64,000 bases of DNA from Amia ocellicauda (lineage: Eukaryota > Chordata > Actinopteri > Amiiformes > Amiidae), in NCBI RefSeq assembly GCF_036373705.1, contig NC_089851.1, forward strand, positions 60,175,350 through 60,239,349, written 5' to 3'. The translations under genes were made by a program, and so were the position numbers. Of this stretch, positions 31,028 through 42,569 are shown piece after piece (positions within the stretch are counted from its first letter, which is position 1; each line of letters opens with the position of its first letter). Below the pieces are notes generated by a model. The model searched no databases. It was given only the letters and a program-made list of their open reading frames with translations, and had not been told where the DNA came from.

Positions 31028-31099
31028 GGGCTCGTCCTGGAGTTGAACCCAGGAACTCTCGCACCCAAAGTGAGAATCATACCCCTAGACCAACGAGCC
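31028..31099 (-). tRNA. tRNA-Pro(TGG), damaged
   Basis: TGG loop with T33 present. A30-C40 opposition, and an AGG-class T stem. Confidence 0.65.
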
Positions 31100-31607
31100 A
31101 AGTTATCTAACAGTGTCGCAGTTTCTGCTGGGCAAGCGCGTAACTGCTTGGGGCAGACCGGGAGACCTACGGTCACTGACTGATAGCATGGACTGTAGCG
31201 CTGAAGTGTCGTTCCAGAACGGTAACCGTATCCCCAGTGAGACAGCGCTGAGAGCATGGTTCAGCAGGCCCGCAAACAACTGAAAAGAATGCCTCTCCTT
31301 TGGTGCAGCTCAGGAGTACACGTTCAGCAAAGGTCTCCATAACAAGCCGGCAAACCACATTTCGTCCTCCTCCTCCTCAACAACACACTACATGTCCTCC
31401 TCCTCCTCAACAACAACAACAACGAACTTGTAAAATACACATTTTCTTTAAAGAAAACAAAACACACAGATGACAGTCTGATTTCCCATCACCTACACAG
31501 CCAACAGTATCTGAGGTCGATAGCCTTCCCTTGTGCAGAGGAGCCCAGAAGCCAGCCTTCAAGAGCAAACAAACGAACGCTTCAGAGAGTGCAAAGCAGG
31601 GCCAAGC

Positions 31608-31679
31608 GGGCTCGTCCGGAAGTTGAACCCGGGACCTCTCGCACCCAAAGCGAGAATCATACCCCTAGACCAACGAGCC
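31608..31679 (-). tRNA. tRNA-Pro(TGG), nearly intact
   Basis: Anticodon stem CTCGC/GCGAG is perfect. The T stem has one G-T wobble at 53-61. Best gene in the left third of the array. Confidence 0.82.
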
Positions 31680-32157
31680 AAGTTATCTGACAGTGTCACA
31701 GTTTCTGCTGGGCAAGTGCGTAACTGCTTGGGGCAGACCGGGAGACCTACGGTCACTGACTGATAGCATGGACTGTAGCGCTGACGTGTCTTTCCAGAAT
31801 GGTAACGCCATCCCCAGTGAGATAGCACTGAGAGCATGGTTCAGCAGGCCCGCAAACAACTGAAAAGAATGCCTCTCCTTTGGTGCAGCTCAGGTGTACA
31901 GGTTCAACAAAGGTCTCCATAACAAGCCGGCAAACCACATTTCGTGCTCCTCCTCCTCCTCAACAACAACAACGAACTTGTAAAATACACATTTTCTTTA
32001 AAGAAAACAAAACACACAGATGACAGTCTGATTTCCCATCAGCTACACAGCCAAAAGTATCTGAGGTCGAAAGACCTCCCTGGTGCAGAGGAGCCCAGAA
32101 GCCAGCCTTCAAGAGCAAACGAACAAACACTTCGGTGACTGCAAAGTGGGGCCAAGT

Positions 32158-32229
32158 GGGCTCGTCCTGGAGTTGAACCCAGGAACTCTCGCACCCAAAG
32201 TGAGAATCATACCCCTAGACCAACGAGCC
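32158..32229 (-). tRNA. tRNA-Pro(TGG), damaged
   Basis: Same sequence as the copy at 31028, with the A30-C40 opposition. Confidence 0.65.
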
Positions 32230-32749
32230 AAGTTATCTAACAGTGTCGCAGTTTCTGCTGGGCAAGCGCGTAACTGCTTGGGGCAGACCGGGAGACCTAC
32301 GGTCACTGACTGATAGCATGGACTGTAGCGCTGAAGTGTCGTTCCAGAACGGTAACCGTATCCCCAGTGAGACAGCACTGAGAGCATGGTTCAGCAGGCC
32401 CGCAAACAACTGAAAAGAATGCCTCTCCTTTGGTGCAGCTCAGGAGTACACGTTCAGCAAAGCTCTCCATAACAAGCCGGCAAACCACATTTCGTCCTCC
32501 TCCTCCTCAACAACACACTACATGTCCTCCTCCTCCTCAACAACAACAACAACAACAACAACAACGAACTTGTAAAATACACATTTTCTTTAAAGAAAAC
32601 AAAACACACAGATGACAGTCTGATTTCCCATCACCTACACAGGCAACAGTATCTGAGGTCGATAGCCCTCCCTCGTGCAGAGGAGCCCAGAAGGCAGCCT
32701 TCAAAAGCAAACGAACGAACACTTCGGTGACTACAAAGTGGGGCCAAGT

Positions 32750-32821
32750 GGGCTCGTCCTGGAGTTGAACCCAGGACCTCTCGCACCCAAAGCGAGAATC
32801 ATAACCCTAGACCAACGAGCC
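32750..32821 (-). tRNA. tRNA-Pro(TGG), T stem weakened
   Basis: Perfect anticodon arm, AGG-class T stem (G51-A63) and a G-to-T change in the D loop. Confidence 0.7.
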
Positions 32822-33335
32822 AAGTTATCTCACAGTGTCGCAGTTTCTGCTGGGCAAGCGCGTAACTGCTTGGGGCAGACCGGGAGACCTACGGTCACTG
32901 ACTGAAAGCATGGACTGTAGCGCTGAAGTGTCGTTCCAGAACGGTAACCGTATCCCCAGTGAGACAGCGCTGAGAGCATGGTTCAGCAGGCCCGCAAACA
33001 ACTGAAAAGAATGCCTCTCCTTTGGTGCAGCTGAGGAGTACACGTTCAGCAAAGGTCTCCATAACAAGCCGGCAAACCACATTTCGTCCTCCTCCTCCTC
33101 AACAACACACTACATGTCCTCCTCCTCCTCAACAACAACAACAACAACAACGAACTTGTAAAATACACATTTTCTTTAAAGAAAACAAAACACACAGATG
33201 ACAGTCTGATTTCCCATCACCTACACAGGCAACAGTATCTGAGGTCGATAGCCCTCCCTCGTGCAGAGGAGCCCAGAAGGCAGCCTTCAAAAGCAAACGA
33301 ACGAACACTTCGGTGACTGCAAAGTGGGGCCAAGT

Positions 33336-33407
33336 GGGCTCGTACTGGAGTTGAACCCATGACTTCTCGCACCCAAAGCGAGAATCATACCCCTAGACCA
33401 ACGAGCC
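33336..33407 (-). tRNA. tRNA-Pro(TGG), T stem damaged
   Basis: Perfect anticodon arm. T stem ATGGG/CCAGT with one opposition, and a further change at 44-48. Confidence 0.65.
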
Positions 33408-33921
33408 AAGTTAACAAACAGTGTCACAGTTTCTGCTGGGCAAGTGAGTAACTGCTTGGGGCAGACCGGGAGACCTACGGTCACTGACTGATAGCATGGA
33501 CTGTAGCGCTGAAGTGTCGTTCCAGAACGGTAACCGTATCCCCAGTGAGATAGCACTGAGAGCATGGTTCAGCAGGCCCGCAAACAACTGAAAAGAATGC
33601 CTCTCCTTTGGTGCAGCTGAGGAGTACACGTTCAGCAAAGGTCTCCATAACAAGCCGGCAAACCACATTTCGTCCTCCTCCTCCTCAACAACACACTACA
33701 TGTCCTCCTCCTCCTCAACAACAACAACAACAACAACGAACTTGTAAAATACACATTTTCTTTAAAGAAAACAAAACACACAGATGACAGTCTGATTTCC
33801 CATCACCTACACAGGCAACAGTATCTGAGGTCGATAGCCCTCCCTTGTGCAGAGGAGCCCAGAAGCCAGCCTTCGAGAGCAAATGAACGAACACTTCGGT
33901 GACTGCAAAGTGGGGCCAAGC

Positions 33922-33993
33922 GGGCTCGTCCTGGAGTTGAACCCAGGGCCTCTCACACCCTCAGCAAGAATCATACCCCTAGACCAACGAGCC
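33922..33993 (-). tRNA. tRNA-Pro-like, AGG with G33
   Basis: Class consensus, in a long unit. Confidence 0.7.
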
Positions 33994-34476
33994 AAGTTAA
34001 CAGACAGTGTCGCAGTTTCTGCTGGGCAAGCGCGAAACTGATTGGGGCAGACCGGGAGACCTACGCTCACTGACTGATAGCATGGACTGTAGCGCTGATG
34101 AGTCTTTCCAGAACGGTAACCCCATCCCCAGTGAGACAGCACTGAGAGCTTGGTTCAGCAGGCCCACAAACAACTGAAAAGAATGCCTCTCCTTTGGTGC
34201 AGCTCAGGTGTACAGGTTCAACAAAGGTCTCCATAACAAGCCGGTAAACCACATTTCGTCCTCCTCCTCCTCAACAACAACAACAACAACAACGAACTTT
34301 TAAAAACACATTTTCTTTAAAGAAAACAAAACACACAGATGGCAGTCTGACTTCCCATCACCTACACAGCCAACAGTATCTGAGGTTGAAAGACCTCCCT
34401 GGTGCAGAGGAGCCCAGAAGCCAAACATCGAGAGAGGACAAACGAACGCTTCAGAGAATGCAAAGCAGGGCCAAGC

Positions 34477-34548
34477 GGGCTCGTCCGCGAGTTGAACCCG
34501 GGACCTCTCGCACCCAAAGCGAGAATCATACCCCTAGACCAACGAGCC
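34477..34548 (-). tRNA. tRNA-Pro(TGG), one T-stem mismatch
   Basis: Canonical except for G-G at 52-62. Confidence 0.78.
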
Positions 34549-35026
34549 AAGTTAACGGACGGTGTCGCAGTTTCTGCTGGGCAAGCACGTAACTGCTTGG
34601 GGAAGACCGGGAGACCTACGCTCACTGACTGATAGCATGGACTGTAGCGCTGAAGTGTCTTTCCAGAACGGTAACCGTATCCCCAGTGAGACAGCACTGA
34701 GAGCATGGTTCAGCAGGCCCGCAAACAACTGAAAAGAATGCCTCTACTTTGGTGCAGCTCAGGAGTACACGTTCAGCAAAGGTCTCCATAACAAGCCGGC
34801 AAACCACATTTCGTGCTCCTCCTCCTCCTCAACAACAACAACGAACTTGTAAAATACACATTTTCTTCAAAGAAAACAAAACACACAGATGACAGTCTGA
34901 TTTCCCATCAGCTATACAGGCAACAGTATCTGAGGTCGATAGCCCTCCCTTGTGCAGAGGAGCCCAGAAGCCAGCCTTCAAGAGCAAATGAACGAACACT
35001 TCGGTGACTGCAAAGTGGGGCCAAGT

Positions 35027-35098
35027 GGGCTCGTCCTGGAGTTGAACCCAGGGCCTCTCACACCCTCAGCAAGAATCATACCCCTAGACCAACGAGCC
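35027..35098 (-). tRNA. tRNA-Pro-like, AGG with G33
   Basis: Class consensus, in a 550-bp short unit. Confidence 0.7.
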
Positions 35099-35612
35099 AA
35101 GTTAACGGACAGTGTCGCAGTTTCTGCTGGGCAAGCGCGTAACTGATTGGGGCAGACCGGGAGACCTACGCTTACTGACTGATAGCATGGACTGTAGCGC
35201 TGACGAGTCTTTCCAGAACGGTAACCGTATCCCCAGTGAGACAGCACTGAGAGCATGGTTCAGCAGGCCTGCAAACAACTGAAAAGAATGCCTCTCCTTT
35301 GGTGCAGCTCAGGTGTACAGGTTCAACAAAGGTCTCCATAACAAGCCGGTAAACCACATTTCGTCCTCCTCCTCCTCAACAACACACTACATGTCCTCCT
35401 CCTCCTCAACAACAACAACAACAACAACAACTTACTTGTAAAAACACATTTTCTTTAAAGAAAACAAAACACACAGATGGCAGTCTGACTTCCCATCACC
35501 TACACAGCCAACAGTATCTGAGGTTGATAGACCTCCCTGGTGCAGAGGAGCCCAGAAGCCAAACATCGAGAGAACAAACGAACACTTCGGTGACTGCAAA
35601 GTGGGGCCAAGT

Positions 35613-35684
35613 GGGCTCGTCCTGGAGTTGAACCCAGGGCCTCTCACACCCTCAGCAAGAATCATACCCCTAGACCAACGAGCC
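35613..35684 (-). tRNA. tRNA-Pro-like, AGG with G33
   Basis: Class consensus. The unit has a hybrid flank: 'ccaaacatcgagag' joined to AGG-type sequence. Confidence 0.7.
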
Positions 35685-36201
35685 AAGTTAACAGACAGTG
35701 TCGCAGTTTCTGCTGGGCAAGCGCGAAACTGATTGGGGCAGACCGGGAGACCTACGCTTACTGACTGATAGCATGGACTGTAGCGCTGACGAGTCTTTCC
35801 AGAACGGTAACCGTATCCCCAGTGAGACAGCACTGAGAGCATGGTTCAGCAGGCCTGCAAACAACTGAAAAGAATGCCTCTCCTTTGGTGCAGCTCAGGT
35901 GTACAGGTTCAACAAAGGTCTCCATAACAAGCCGGTAAACCACATTTCGTCCTCCTCCTCCTCAACAACACACTACATGTCCTCCTCCTCCTCAACAACA
36001 ACAACAACAACAACAACAACGAACTTGTAAAAACACATTTTCTTTAAAGAAAACAAAACACACAGATGGCAGTCTGACTTCCCATCACCTACACAGCCAA
36101 CAGTATCTGAGGTTGAAAGACCTCCCTGGTGCAGAGGAGCCCAGAAGCCAAACATCGAGAGAACAAACGAACACTTCGGTGACTGCAAAGTGGGGCCAAG
36201 T

Positions 36202-36273
36202 GGGCTCGTCCTGGAGTTGAACCCAGGGCCTCTCACACCCTCAGCAAGAATTATACCCCTAGACCAACGAGCC
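36202..36273 (-). tRNA. tRNA-Pro-like, AGG with G33
   Basis: Hybrid-flank unit. One extra change in the D-arm/anticodon-stem junction (ATAATT instead of ATGATT). Confidence 0.68.
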
Positions 36274-36623
36274 AAGTTAACAGACAGTGTCGCAGTTTCT
36301 GCTGGGCAAGCGCGTAACTGATTGGGGCAGACCGGGAGACCTACGCTTACTGACTGATAGCATGGACTGTAGCGCTGACGAGTCTTTCCAGAACGGTAAC
36401 CGTATCCCCAGTGAGACAGCACTGAGAGCATGGTTCAGCAGGCCTGCAAACAACTGAAAAGAATGCCTCTCCTTTGGTGCAGCTCAGGTGTACAGGTTCA
36501 ACAAAGGTCTCCATAACAAGCCGGTAAACCACATTTCGTCCTCCTCCTCCTCAACAACACACTACATGTCCTCCTCCTCCTCAACAACAACAACAACAAC
36601 AACAACGAACTTGTAAAAACACA

Positions 36624-36644
36624 TTTTCTTTAAAGAAAACAAAA
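36624..36644 (-). terminator. Candidate late Pol III terminator (representative unit)
   Basis: The palindrome TTTTCTTTAAAGAAAA (36624-36639) is followed on the plus strand by CAAAA. Read in the direction of the tRNA gene this gives TTTTGTTTTC, ~146 nt beyond the 3' end of the gene at 36790. It is the first TTTT downstream of that gene; nearly all units carry the same arrangement. Confidence 0.35.
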
Positions 36645-36789
36645 CACACAGATGGCAGTCTGACTTCCCATCACCTACACAGCCAACAGTATCTGAGGTT
36701 GAAAGACCTCCCTGGTGCAGAGGAGCCCAGAAGCCAAACATCGAGAGAGAACAAACGAACGCTTCAGAGAATGCAAAGCGGGGCCAAGC

Positions 36790-36861
36790 GGGCTCGTCCG
36801 GGAGTTGAACCTGGGACCTCTCGCACCCGAAGCGAGAATCATACCCCTAGACCAACGAGCC
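36790..36861 (-). tRNA. tRNA-Pro(CGG), one T-stem mismatch
   Basis: Loop TTCGGGT with T33 gives CGG. The anticodon stem is perfect. A51-C63 in the T stem. First unit of pentamer copy 1. Confidence 0.8.
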
Positions 36862-37339
36862 AAGTTAACGGACGGTGTCGCAGTTTCTGCTGGGCAAGCA
36901 CGTAACTGCTTGGGGCAGACCGGGAGACCTACGCTCACTGACTGATAGCATGGACTGTAGCGCTGAAGTGTCTTTCCAGAACGGTAACCGTATCCCCAGT
37001 GAGACAGCACTGAGAGCATGGTTCAGCAGGCCCGCAAACAACTGAAAAGAATGCCTCTCCTTTGGTGCAGCTCAGGAGTACACGTTCAGCAAAGGTCTCC
37101 ATAACAAGCCGGCAAACCACATTTCGTGCTCCTCCTCCTCCTCAACAACAACAACGAACTTGTAAAATACACATTTTCTTTAAAGAAAACAAAACACACA
37201 GATGACAGTCTGATTTCCCATCAGCTATACAGGCAACAGTATCTGAGGTCGATAGCCCTCCCTTGTGCAGAGGAGCCCAGAAGCCAGCCTTCAAGAGCAA
37301 ATGAACGAACACTTCGGTGACTGCAAAGTGGGGCCAAGT

Positions 37340-37411
37340 GGGCTCGTCCTGGAGTTGAACCCAGGGCCTCTCACACCCTCAGCAAGAATCATACCCCTAG
37401 ACCAATGAGCC
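37340..37411 (-). tRNA. tRNA-Pro-like, AGG with G33, acceptor A6-C67
   Basis: The 5' acceptor strand reads GGCTCAT while the 3' strand is ACGAGCC, so pair 6-67 is lost. Confidence 0.65.
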
Positions 37412-37930
37412 AAGTTAACGGACAGTGTCGCAGTTTCTGCTGGGCAAGCGCGTAACTGATTGGGGCAGACCGGGAGACCTACGCTTACTGACTGATAGCA
37501 TGGACTGTAGCGCTGACGAGTCTTTCCAGAACGGTAACCGTATCCCCAGTGAGACAGCACTGAGAGCATGGTTCAGCAGGCCTGCAAACAACTGAAAAGA
37601 ATGCCTCTCCTTTGGTGCAGCTCAGGTGTACAGGTTCAACAAAGGTCTCCATAACAAGCCGGTAAACCACATTTCGTCCTCCTCCTCCTCAACAACACAC
37701 TACATGTCCTCCTCCTCCTCAACAACAACAACAACAACAACAACAACGAACTTGTAAAAACACATTTTCTTTAAAGAAAACAAAACACACAGATGGCAGT
37801 CTGACTTCCCATCACCTACACAGCCAACAGTATCTGAGGTTGAAAGACCTCCCTGGTGCAGAGGAGCCCAGAAGCCAAACATCGAGAGAGAACAAACGAA
37901 CGCTTCAGAGAATGCAAAGCGGGGCCAAGC

Positions 37931-38002
37931 GGGCTCGTCCGGGAGTTGAACCCGGGACCTCTCGCACCCAAAGCGAGAATCATACCCCTAGACCAACGAG
38001 CC
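37931..38002 (-). tRNA. tRNA-Pro(TGG), intact (class description)
   Basis: All four stems pair perfectly: acceptor GGCTCGT/ACGAGCC, anticodon CTCGC-TTTGGGT-GCGAG and T arm CCGGG-TTCAACT-CCCGG, plus discriminator C. It is very close to the vertebrate tRNA-Pro(TGG) sequence I remember, with C in the T loop before the last T. Box A TGGTCTAGGGG and box B GGTTCAACTCC are present. It should read CCA and, by wobble, other proline codons. There is no intron. Confidence 0.93.
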
Positions 38003-38480
38003 AAGTTAACGGACGGTGTCGCAGTTTCTGCTGGGCAAGCACGTAACTGCTTGGGGCAGACCGGGAGACCTACGCTCACTGACTGATAGCATGGACTGTA
38101 GCGCTGAAGTGTCTTTCCAGAACGGTAACCGTATCCCCAGTGAGACAGCACTGAGAGCATGGTTCAGCAGGCCCGCAAACAACTGAAAAGAATGCCTCTC
38201 CTTTGGTGCAGCTCAGGAGTACACGTTCAGCAAAGGTCTCCATAACAAGCCGGCAAACCACATTTCGTGCTCCTCCTCCTCCTCAACAACAACAACGAAC
38301 TTGTAAAATACACATTTTCTTTAAAGAAAACAAAACACACAGATGACAGTCTGATTTCCCATCAGCTATACAGGCAACAGTATCTGAGGTCGATAGCCCT
38401 CCCTTGTGCAGAGGAGCCCAGAAGCCAGCCTTCAAGAGCAAATGAACGAACACTTCGGTGACTGCAAAGTGGGGCCAAGT

Positions 38481-38552
38481 GGGCTCATCCTGGAGTTGAA
38501 CCCAGGGCCTCTCACACCCTCAGCAAGAATCATACCCCTAGACCAATGAGCC
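38481..38552 (-). tRNA. tRNA-Pro-like, AGG with G33, A6-T67 pair
   Basis: Both acceptor strands are changed (GGCTCAT and ATGAGCC), so pair 6-67 is restored as A-T. Confidence 0.7.
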
Positions 38553-39058
38553 AAGTTAACGGACAGTGTCGCAGTTTCTGCTGGGCAAGCGCGTAACTGA
38601 TTGGGGCAGACCGGGAGACCTACGCTTACTGACTGATAGCATGGACTGTAGCGCTGACGAGTCTTTCCAGAACGGTAACCGTATCCCCAGTGAGACAGCA
38701 CTGAGAGCATGGTTCAGCAGGCCTGCAAACAACTGAAAAGAATGCCTCTCCTTTGGTGCAGCTCAGGTGTACAGGTTCAACAAAGGTCTCCATAACAAGC
38801 CGGTAAACCACATTTCGTCCTCCTCCTCCTCAACAACACACTACATGTCCTCCTCCTCCTCAACAACAACAACAACGAACTTGTAAAATACACATTTTCT
38901 TTAAAGAAAACAAAACACACAGATGGCAGTCTGACTTCCCATCACCTACACAGCCAACAGTATCTGAGGTTGAAAGACCTCCCTGGTGCAGAGGAGCCCA
39001 GAAGCCAAACATCGAGAGAACAAACGAACACTTCGGTGACTGCAAAGTGGGGCCAAGT

Positions 39059-39130
39059 GGGCTCGTCCTGGAGTTGAACCCAGGGCCTCTCACACCCTCA
39101 GCAAGAATTATACCCCTAGACCAACGAGCC
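39059..39130 (-). tRNA. tRNA-Pro-like, AGG with G33
   Basis: Hybrid-flank unit with the ATAATT variant, as at 36202. Last unit of pentamer copy 1. Confidence 0.68.
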
Positions 39131-39649
39131 AAGTTAACAGACAGTGTCGCAGTTTCTGCTGGGCAAGCGCGTAACTGATTGGGGCAGACCGGGAGACCTA
39201 CGCTTACTGACTGATAGCATGGACTGTAGCGCTGACGAGTCTTTCCAGAACGGTAACCGTATCCCCAGTGAGACAGCACTGAGAGCATGGTTCAGCAGGC
39301 CTGCAAACAACTGAAAAGAATGCCTCTCCTTTGGTGCAGCTCAGGTGTACAGGTTCAACAAAGGTCTCCATAACAAGCCGGTAAACCACATTTCGTCCTC
39401 CTCCTCCTCAACAACACACTACATGTCCTCCTCCTCCTCAACAACAACAACAACAACAACAACAACGAACTTGTAAAAACACATTTTCTTTAAAGAAAAC
39501 AAAACACACAGATGGCAGTCTGACTTCCCATCACCTACACAGCCAACAGTATCTGAGGTTGAAAGACCTCCCTGGTGCAGAGGAGCCCAGAAGCCAAACA
39601 TCGAGAGAGAACAAACGAACGCTTCAGAGAATGCAAAGCGGGGCCAAGC

Positions 39650-39721
39650 GGGCTCGTCCGGGAGTTGAACCTGGGACCTCTCGCACCCGAAGCGAGAATC
39701 ATACCCCTAGACCAACGAGCC
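39650..39721 (-). tRNA. tRNA-Pro(CGG), one T-stem mismatch
   Basis: Same gene sequence as 36790, one pentamer (2,860 bp) later. Confidence 0.8.
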
Positions 39722-40199
39722 AAGTTAACGGACGGTGTCGCAGTTTCTGCTGGGCAAGCACGTAACTGCTTGGGGCAGACCGGGAGACCTACGCTCACTG
39801 ACTGATAGCATGGACTGTAGCGCTGAAGTGTCTTTCCAGAACGGTAACCGTATCCCCAGTGAGACAGCACTGAGAGCATGGTTCAGCAGGCCCGCAAACA
39901 ACTGAAAAGAATGCCTCTCCTTTGGTGCAGCTCAGGAGTACACGTTCAGCAAAGGTCTCCATAACAAGCCGGCAAACCACATTTCGTGCTCCTCCTCCTC
40001 CTCAACAACAACAACGAACTTGTAAAATACACATTTTCTTTAAAGAAAACAAAACACACAGATGACAGTCTGATTTCCCATCAGCTATACAGGCAACAGT
40101 ATCTGAGGTCGATAGCCCTCCCTTGTGCAGAGGAGCCCAGAAGCCAGCCTTCAAGAGCAAATGAACGAACACTTCGGTGACTGCAAAGTGGGGCCAAGT

Positions 40200-40271
40200 G
40201 GGCTCGTCCTGGAGTTGAACCCAGGGCCTCTCACACCCTCAGCAAGAATCATACCCCTAGACCAATGAGCC
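40200..40271 (-). tRNA. tRNA-Pro-like, AGG with G33, acceptor A6-C67
   Basis: Pentamer counterpart of 37340. Confidence 0.65.
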
Positions 40272-40790
40272 AAGTTAACGGACAGTGTCGCAGTTTCTGC
40301 TGGGCAAGCGCGTAACTGATTGGGGCAGACCGGGAGACCTACGCTTACTGACTGATAGCATGGACTGTAGCGCTGACGAGTCTTTCCAGAACGGTAACCG
40401 TATCCCCAGTGAGACAGCACTGAGAGCATGGTTCAGCAGGCCTGCAAACAACTGAAAAGAATGCCTCTCCTTTGGTGCAGCTCAGGTGTACAGGTTCAAC
40501 AAAGTTCTCCATAACAAGCCGGTAAACCACATTTCGTCCTCCTCCTCCTCAACAACACACTACATGTCCTCCTCCTCCTCAACAACAACAACAACAACAA
40601 CAACAACGAACTTGTAAAAACACATTTTCTTTAAAGAAAACAAAACACACAGATGGCAGTCTGACTTCCCATCACCTACACAGCCAACAGTATCTGAGGT
40701 TGAAAGACCTCCCTGGTGCAGAGGAGCCCAGAAGCCAAACATCGAGAGAGAACAAACGAACGCTTCAGAGAATGCAAAGCAGGGCCAAGC

Positions 40791-40862
40791 GGGCTCGTCC
40801 GGGAGCTGAACCCGGGACCTCTCGCACCCAAAGCGAGAATCATACCCCTAGACCAACGAGCC
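40791..40862 (-). tRNA. tRNA-Pro(TGG), T-loop variant
   Basis: Stems intact. The T loop reads TTCAGCT, so box B is GGTTCAGCTCC. Confidence 0.87.
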
Positions 40863-41340
40863 AAGTTAACGGACGGTGTCGCAGTTTCTGCTGGGCAAGC
40901 ACGTAACTGCTTGGGGCAGACCGGGAGACCTACGCTCGCTGACTGATAGCATGGACTGTAGCGCTGAAGTGTCTTTCCAGAACGGTAACCGTATCCCCAG
41001 TGAGACAGCACTGAGAGCATGGTTCAGCAGGCCCGCAAACAACTGAAAAGAATGCCTCTCCTTTGGTGCAGCTCAGGAGTACACGTTCAGCAAAGGTCTC
41101 CATAACAAGCCGGCAAACCACATTTCGTGCTCCTCCTCCTCCTCAACAACAACAACGAACTTGTAAAATACACATTTTCTTTAAAGAAAACAAAACACAC
41201 AGATGACAGTCTGATTTCCCATCAGCTATACAGGCAACAGTATCTGAGGTCGATAGCCCTCCCTTGTGCAGAGGAGCCCAGAAGCCAGCCTTCAAGAGCA
41301 AATGAACGAACACTTCGGTGACTGCAAAGTGGGGCCAAGT

Positions 41341-41412
41341 GGGCTCATCCTGGAGTTGAACCCAGGGCCTCTCACACCCTCAGCAAGAATCATACCCCTA
41401 GACCAATGAGCC
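41341..41412 (-). tRNA. tRNA-Pro-like, AGG with G33, A6-T67 pair
   Basis: Pentamer counterpart of 38481, with the restored pair. Confidence 0.7.
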
Positions 41413-41918
41413 AAGTTAACGGACAGTGTCGCAGTTTCTGCTGGGCAAGCGCGTAACTGATTGGGGCAGACCGGGAGACCTACGCTTACTGACTGATAGC
41501 ATGGACTGTAGCGCTGACGAGTCTTTCCAGAACGGTAACCGTATCCCCAGTGAGACAGCACTGAGAGCATGGTTCAGCAGGCCTGCAAACAACTGAAAAG
41601 AATGCCTCTCCTTTGGTGCAGCTCAGGTGTACAGGTTCAACAAAGGTCTCCATAACAAGCCGGTAAACCACATTTCGTCCTCCTCCTCCTCAACAACACA
41701 CTACATGTCCTCCTCCTCCTCAACAACAACAACAACGAACTTGTAAAATACACATTTTCTTTAAAGAAAACAAAACACACAGATGGCAGTCTGACTTCCC
41801 ATCACCTACACAGCCAACAGTATCTGAGGTTGAAAGACCTCCCTGGTGCAGAGGAGCCCAGAAGCCAAACATCGAGAGAACACACGAACACTTCGGTGAC
41901 TGCAAAGTGGGGCCAAGT

Positions 41919-41990
41919 GGGCTCGTCCTGGAGTTGAACTCAGGGCCTCTCACACCCTCAGCAAGAATCATACCCCTAGACCAACGAGCC
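41919..41990 (-). tRNA. tRNA-Pro-like, AGG with G33
   Basis: Hybrid-flank unit with one extra T-stem change (GAGTTCAA instead of GGGTTCAA). Confidence 0.65.
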
Positions 41991-42497
41991 AAGTTAACAG
42001 ACAGTGTCGCAGTTTCTGCTGGGCAAGCGCGTAACTGATTGGGGCAGACCGGGAGACCTACGCTTACTGACTGATAGCATGGACTGTAGCGCTGACGAGT
42101 CTTTCCAGAACGGTAACCGTATCCCCAGTGAGACAGCACTGAGAGCATGGTTCAGCAGGCCTGCAAACAACTGAAAAGAATGCCTCTCCTTTGGTGCAGC
42201 TCAGGTGTACAGGTTCAACAAAGGTCTCCATAACAAGCCGGTAAACCACATTTCGTCCTCCTCCTCCTCAACAACACACTACATGTCCTCCTCCTCCTCA
42301 ACAACAACAACAACGAACTTGTAAAAACACATTTTCTTTAAAGAAAACAAAACACACAGATGGCAGTCTGACTTCCCATCACCTACACAGCCAACAGTAT
42401 CTGAGGTTGAAAGACCTCCCTGGTGCAGAGGAGCCCAGAAGCCAAACATCGAGAGAGAACAAACGAACGCTTCAGAGAATGCAGAGCGGGGCCAAGC

Positions 42498-42569
42498 GGG
42501 CTCGTCGGGGAGTTGAACCCGGGACCTCTCGCACCGAAAGCAAGTATCATACCCCTAGACCAACGAGCC
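42498..42569 (-). tRNA. tRNA-Pro body with TCG (Arg) anticodon
   Basis: The loop reads TTTCGGT, so positions 34-36 are TCG, an arginine anticodon, in an otherwise proline-type tRNA. The stem CTTGC/GCGAG still pairs. The T stem has C50-C64, and position 26 differs. Only copy of its kind in the window. It could be a decaying gene or a misreading tRNA. Confidence 0.75.

Larger units (their letters stand above)
36533..42249. repeat. Pentameric higher-order repeat, two copies of ~2.86 kb
   Basis: The gene order CGG, AGG(A6-C67), TGG, AGG(A6-T67), AGG(hybrid flank) at 36533-39389 is repeated exactly at 39390-42249. Matching landmarks in the two copies lie 2,857-2,860 bp apart. Confidence 0.88.

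Noticed and set aside
32430-32615. Gln-rich reading frames over the CAA runs (also 47335-47778)
   Set aside because: Low-complexity translation of the trinucleotide repeat that continues into a tRNA gene in the antisense direction.
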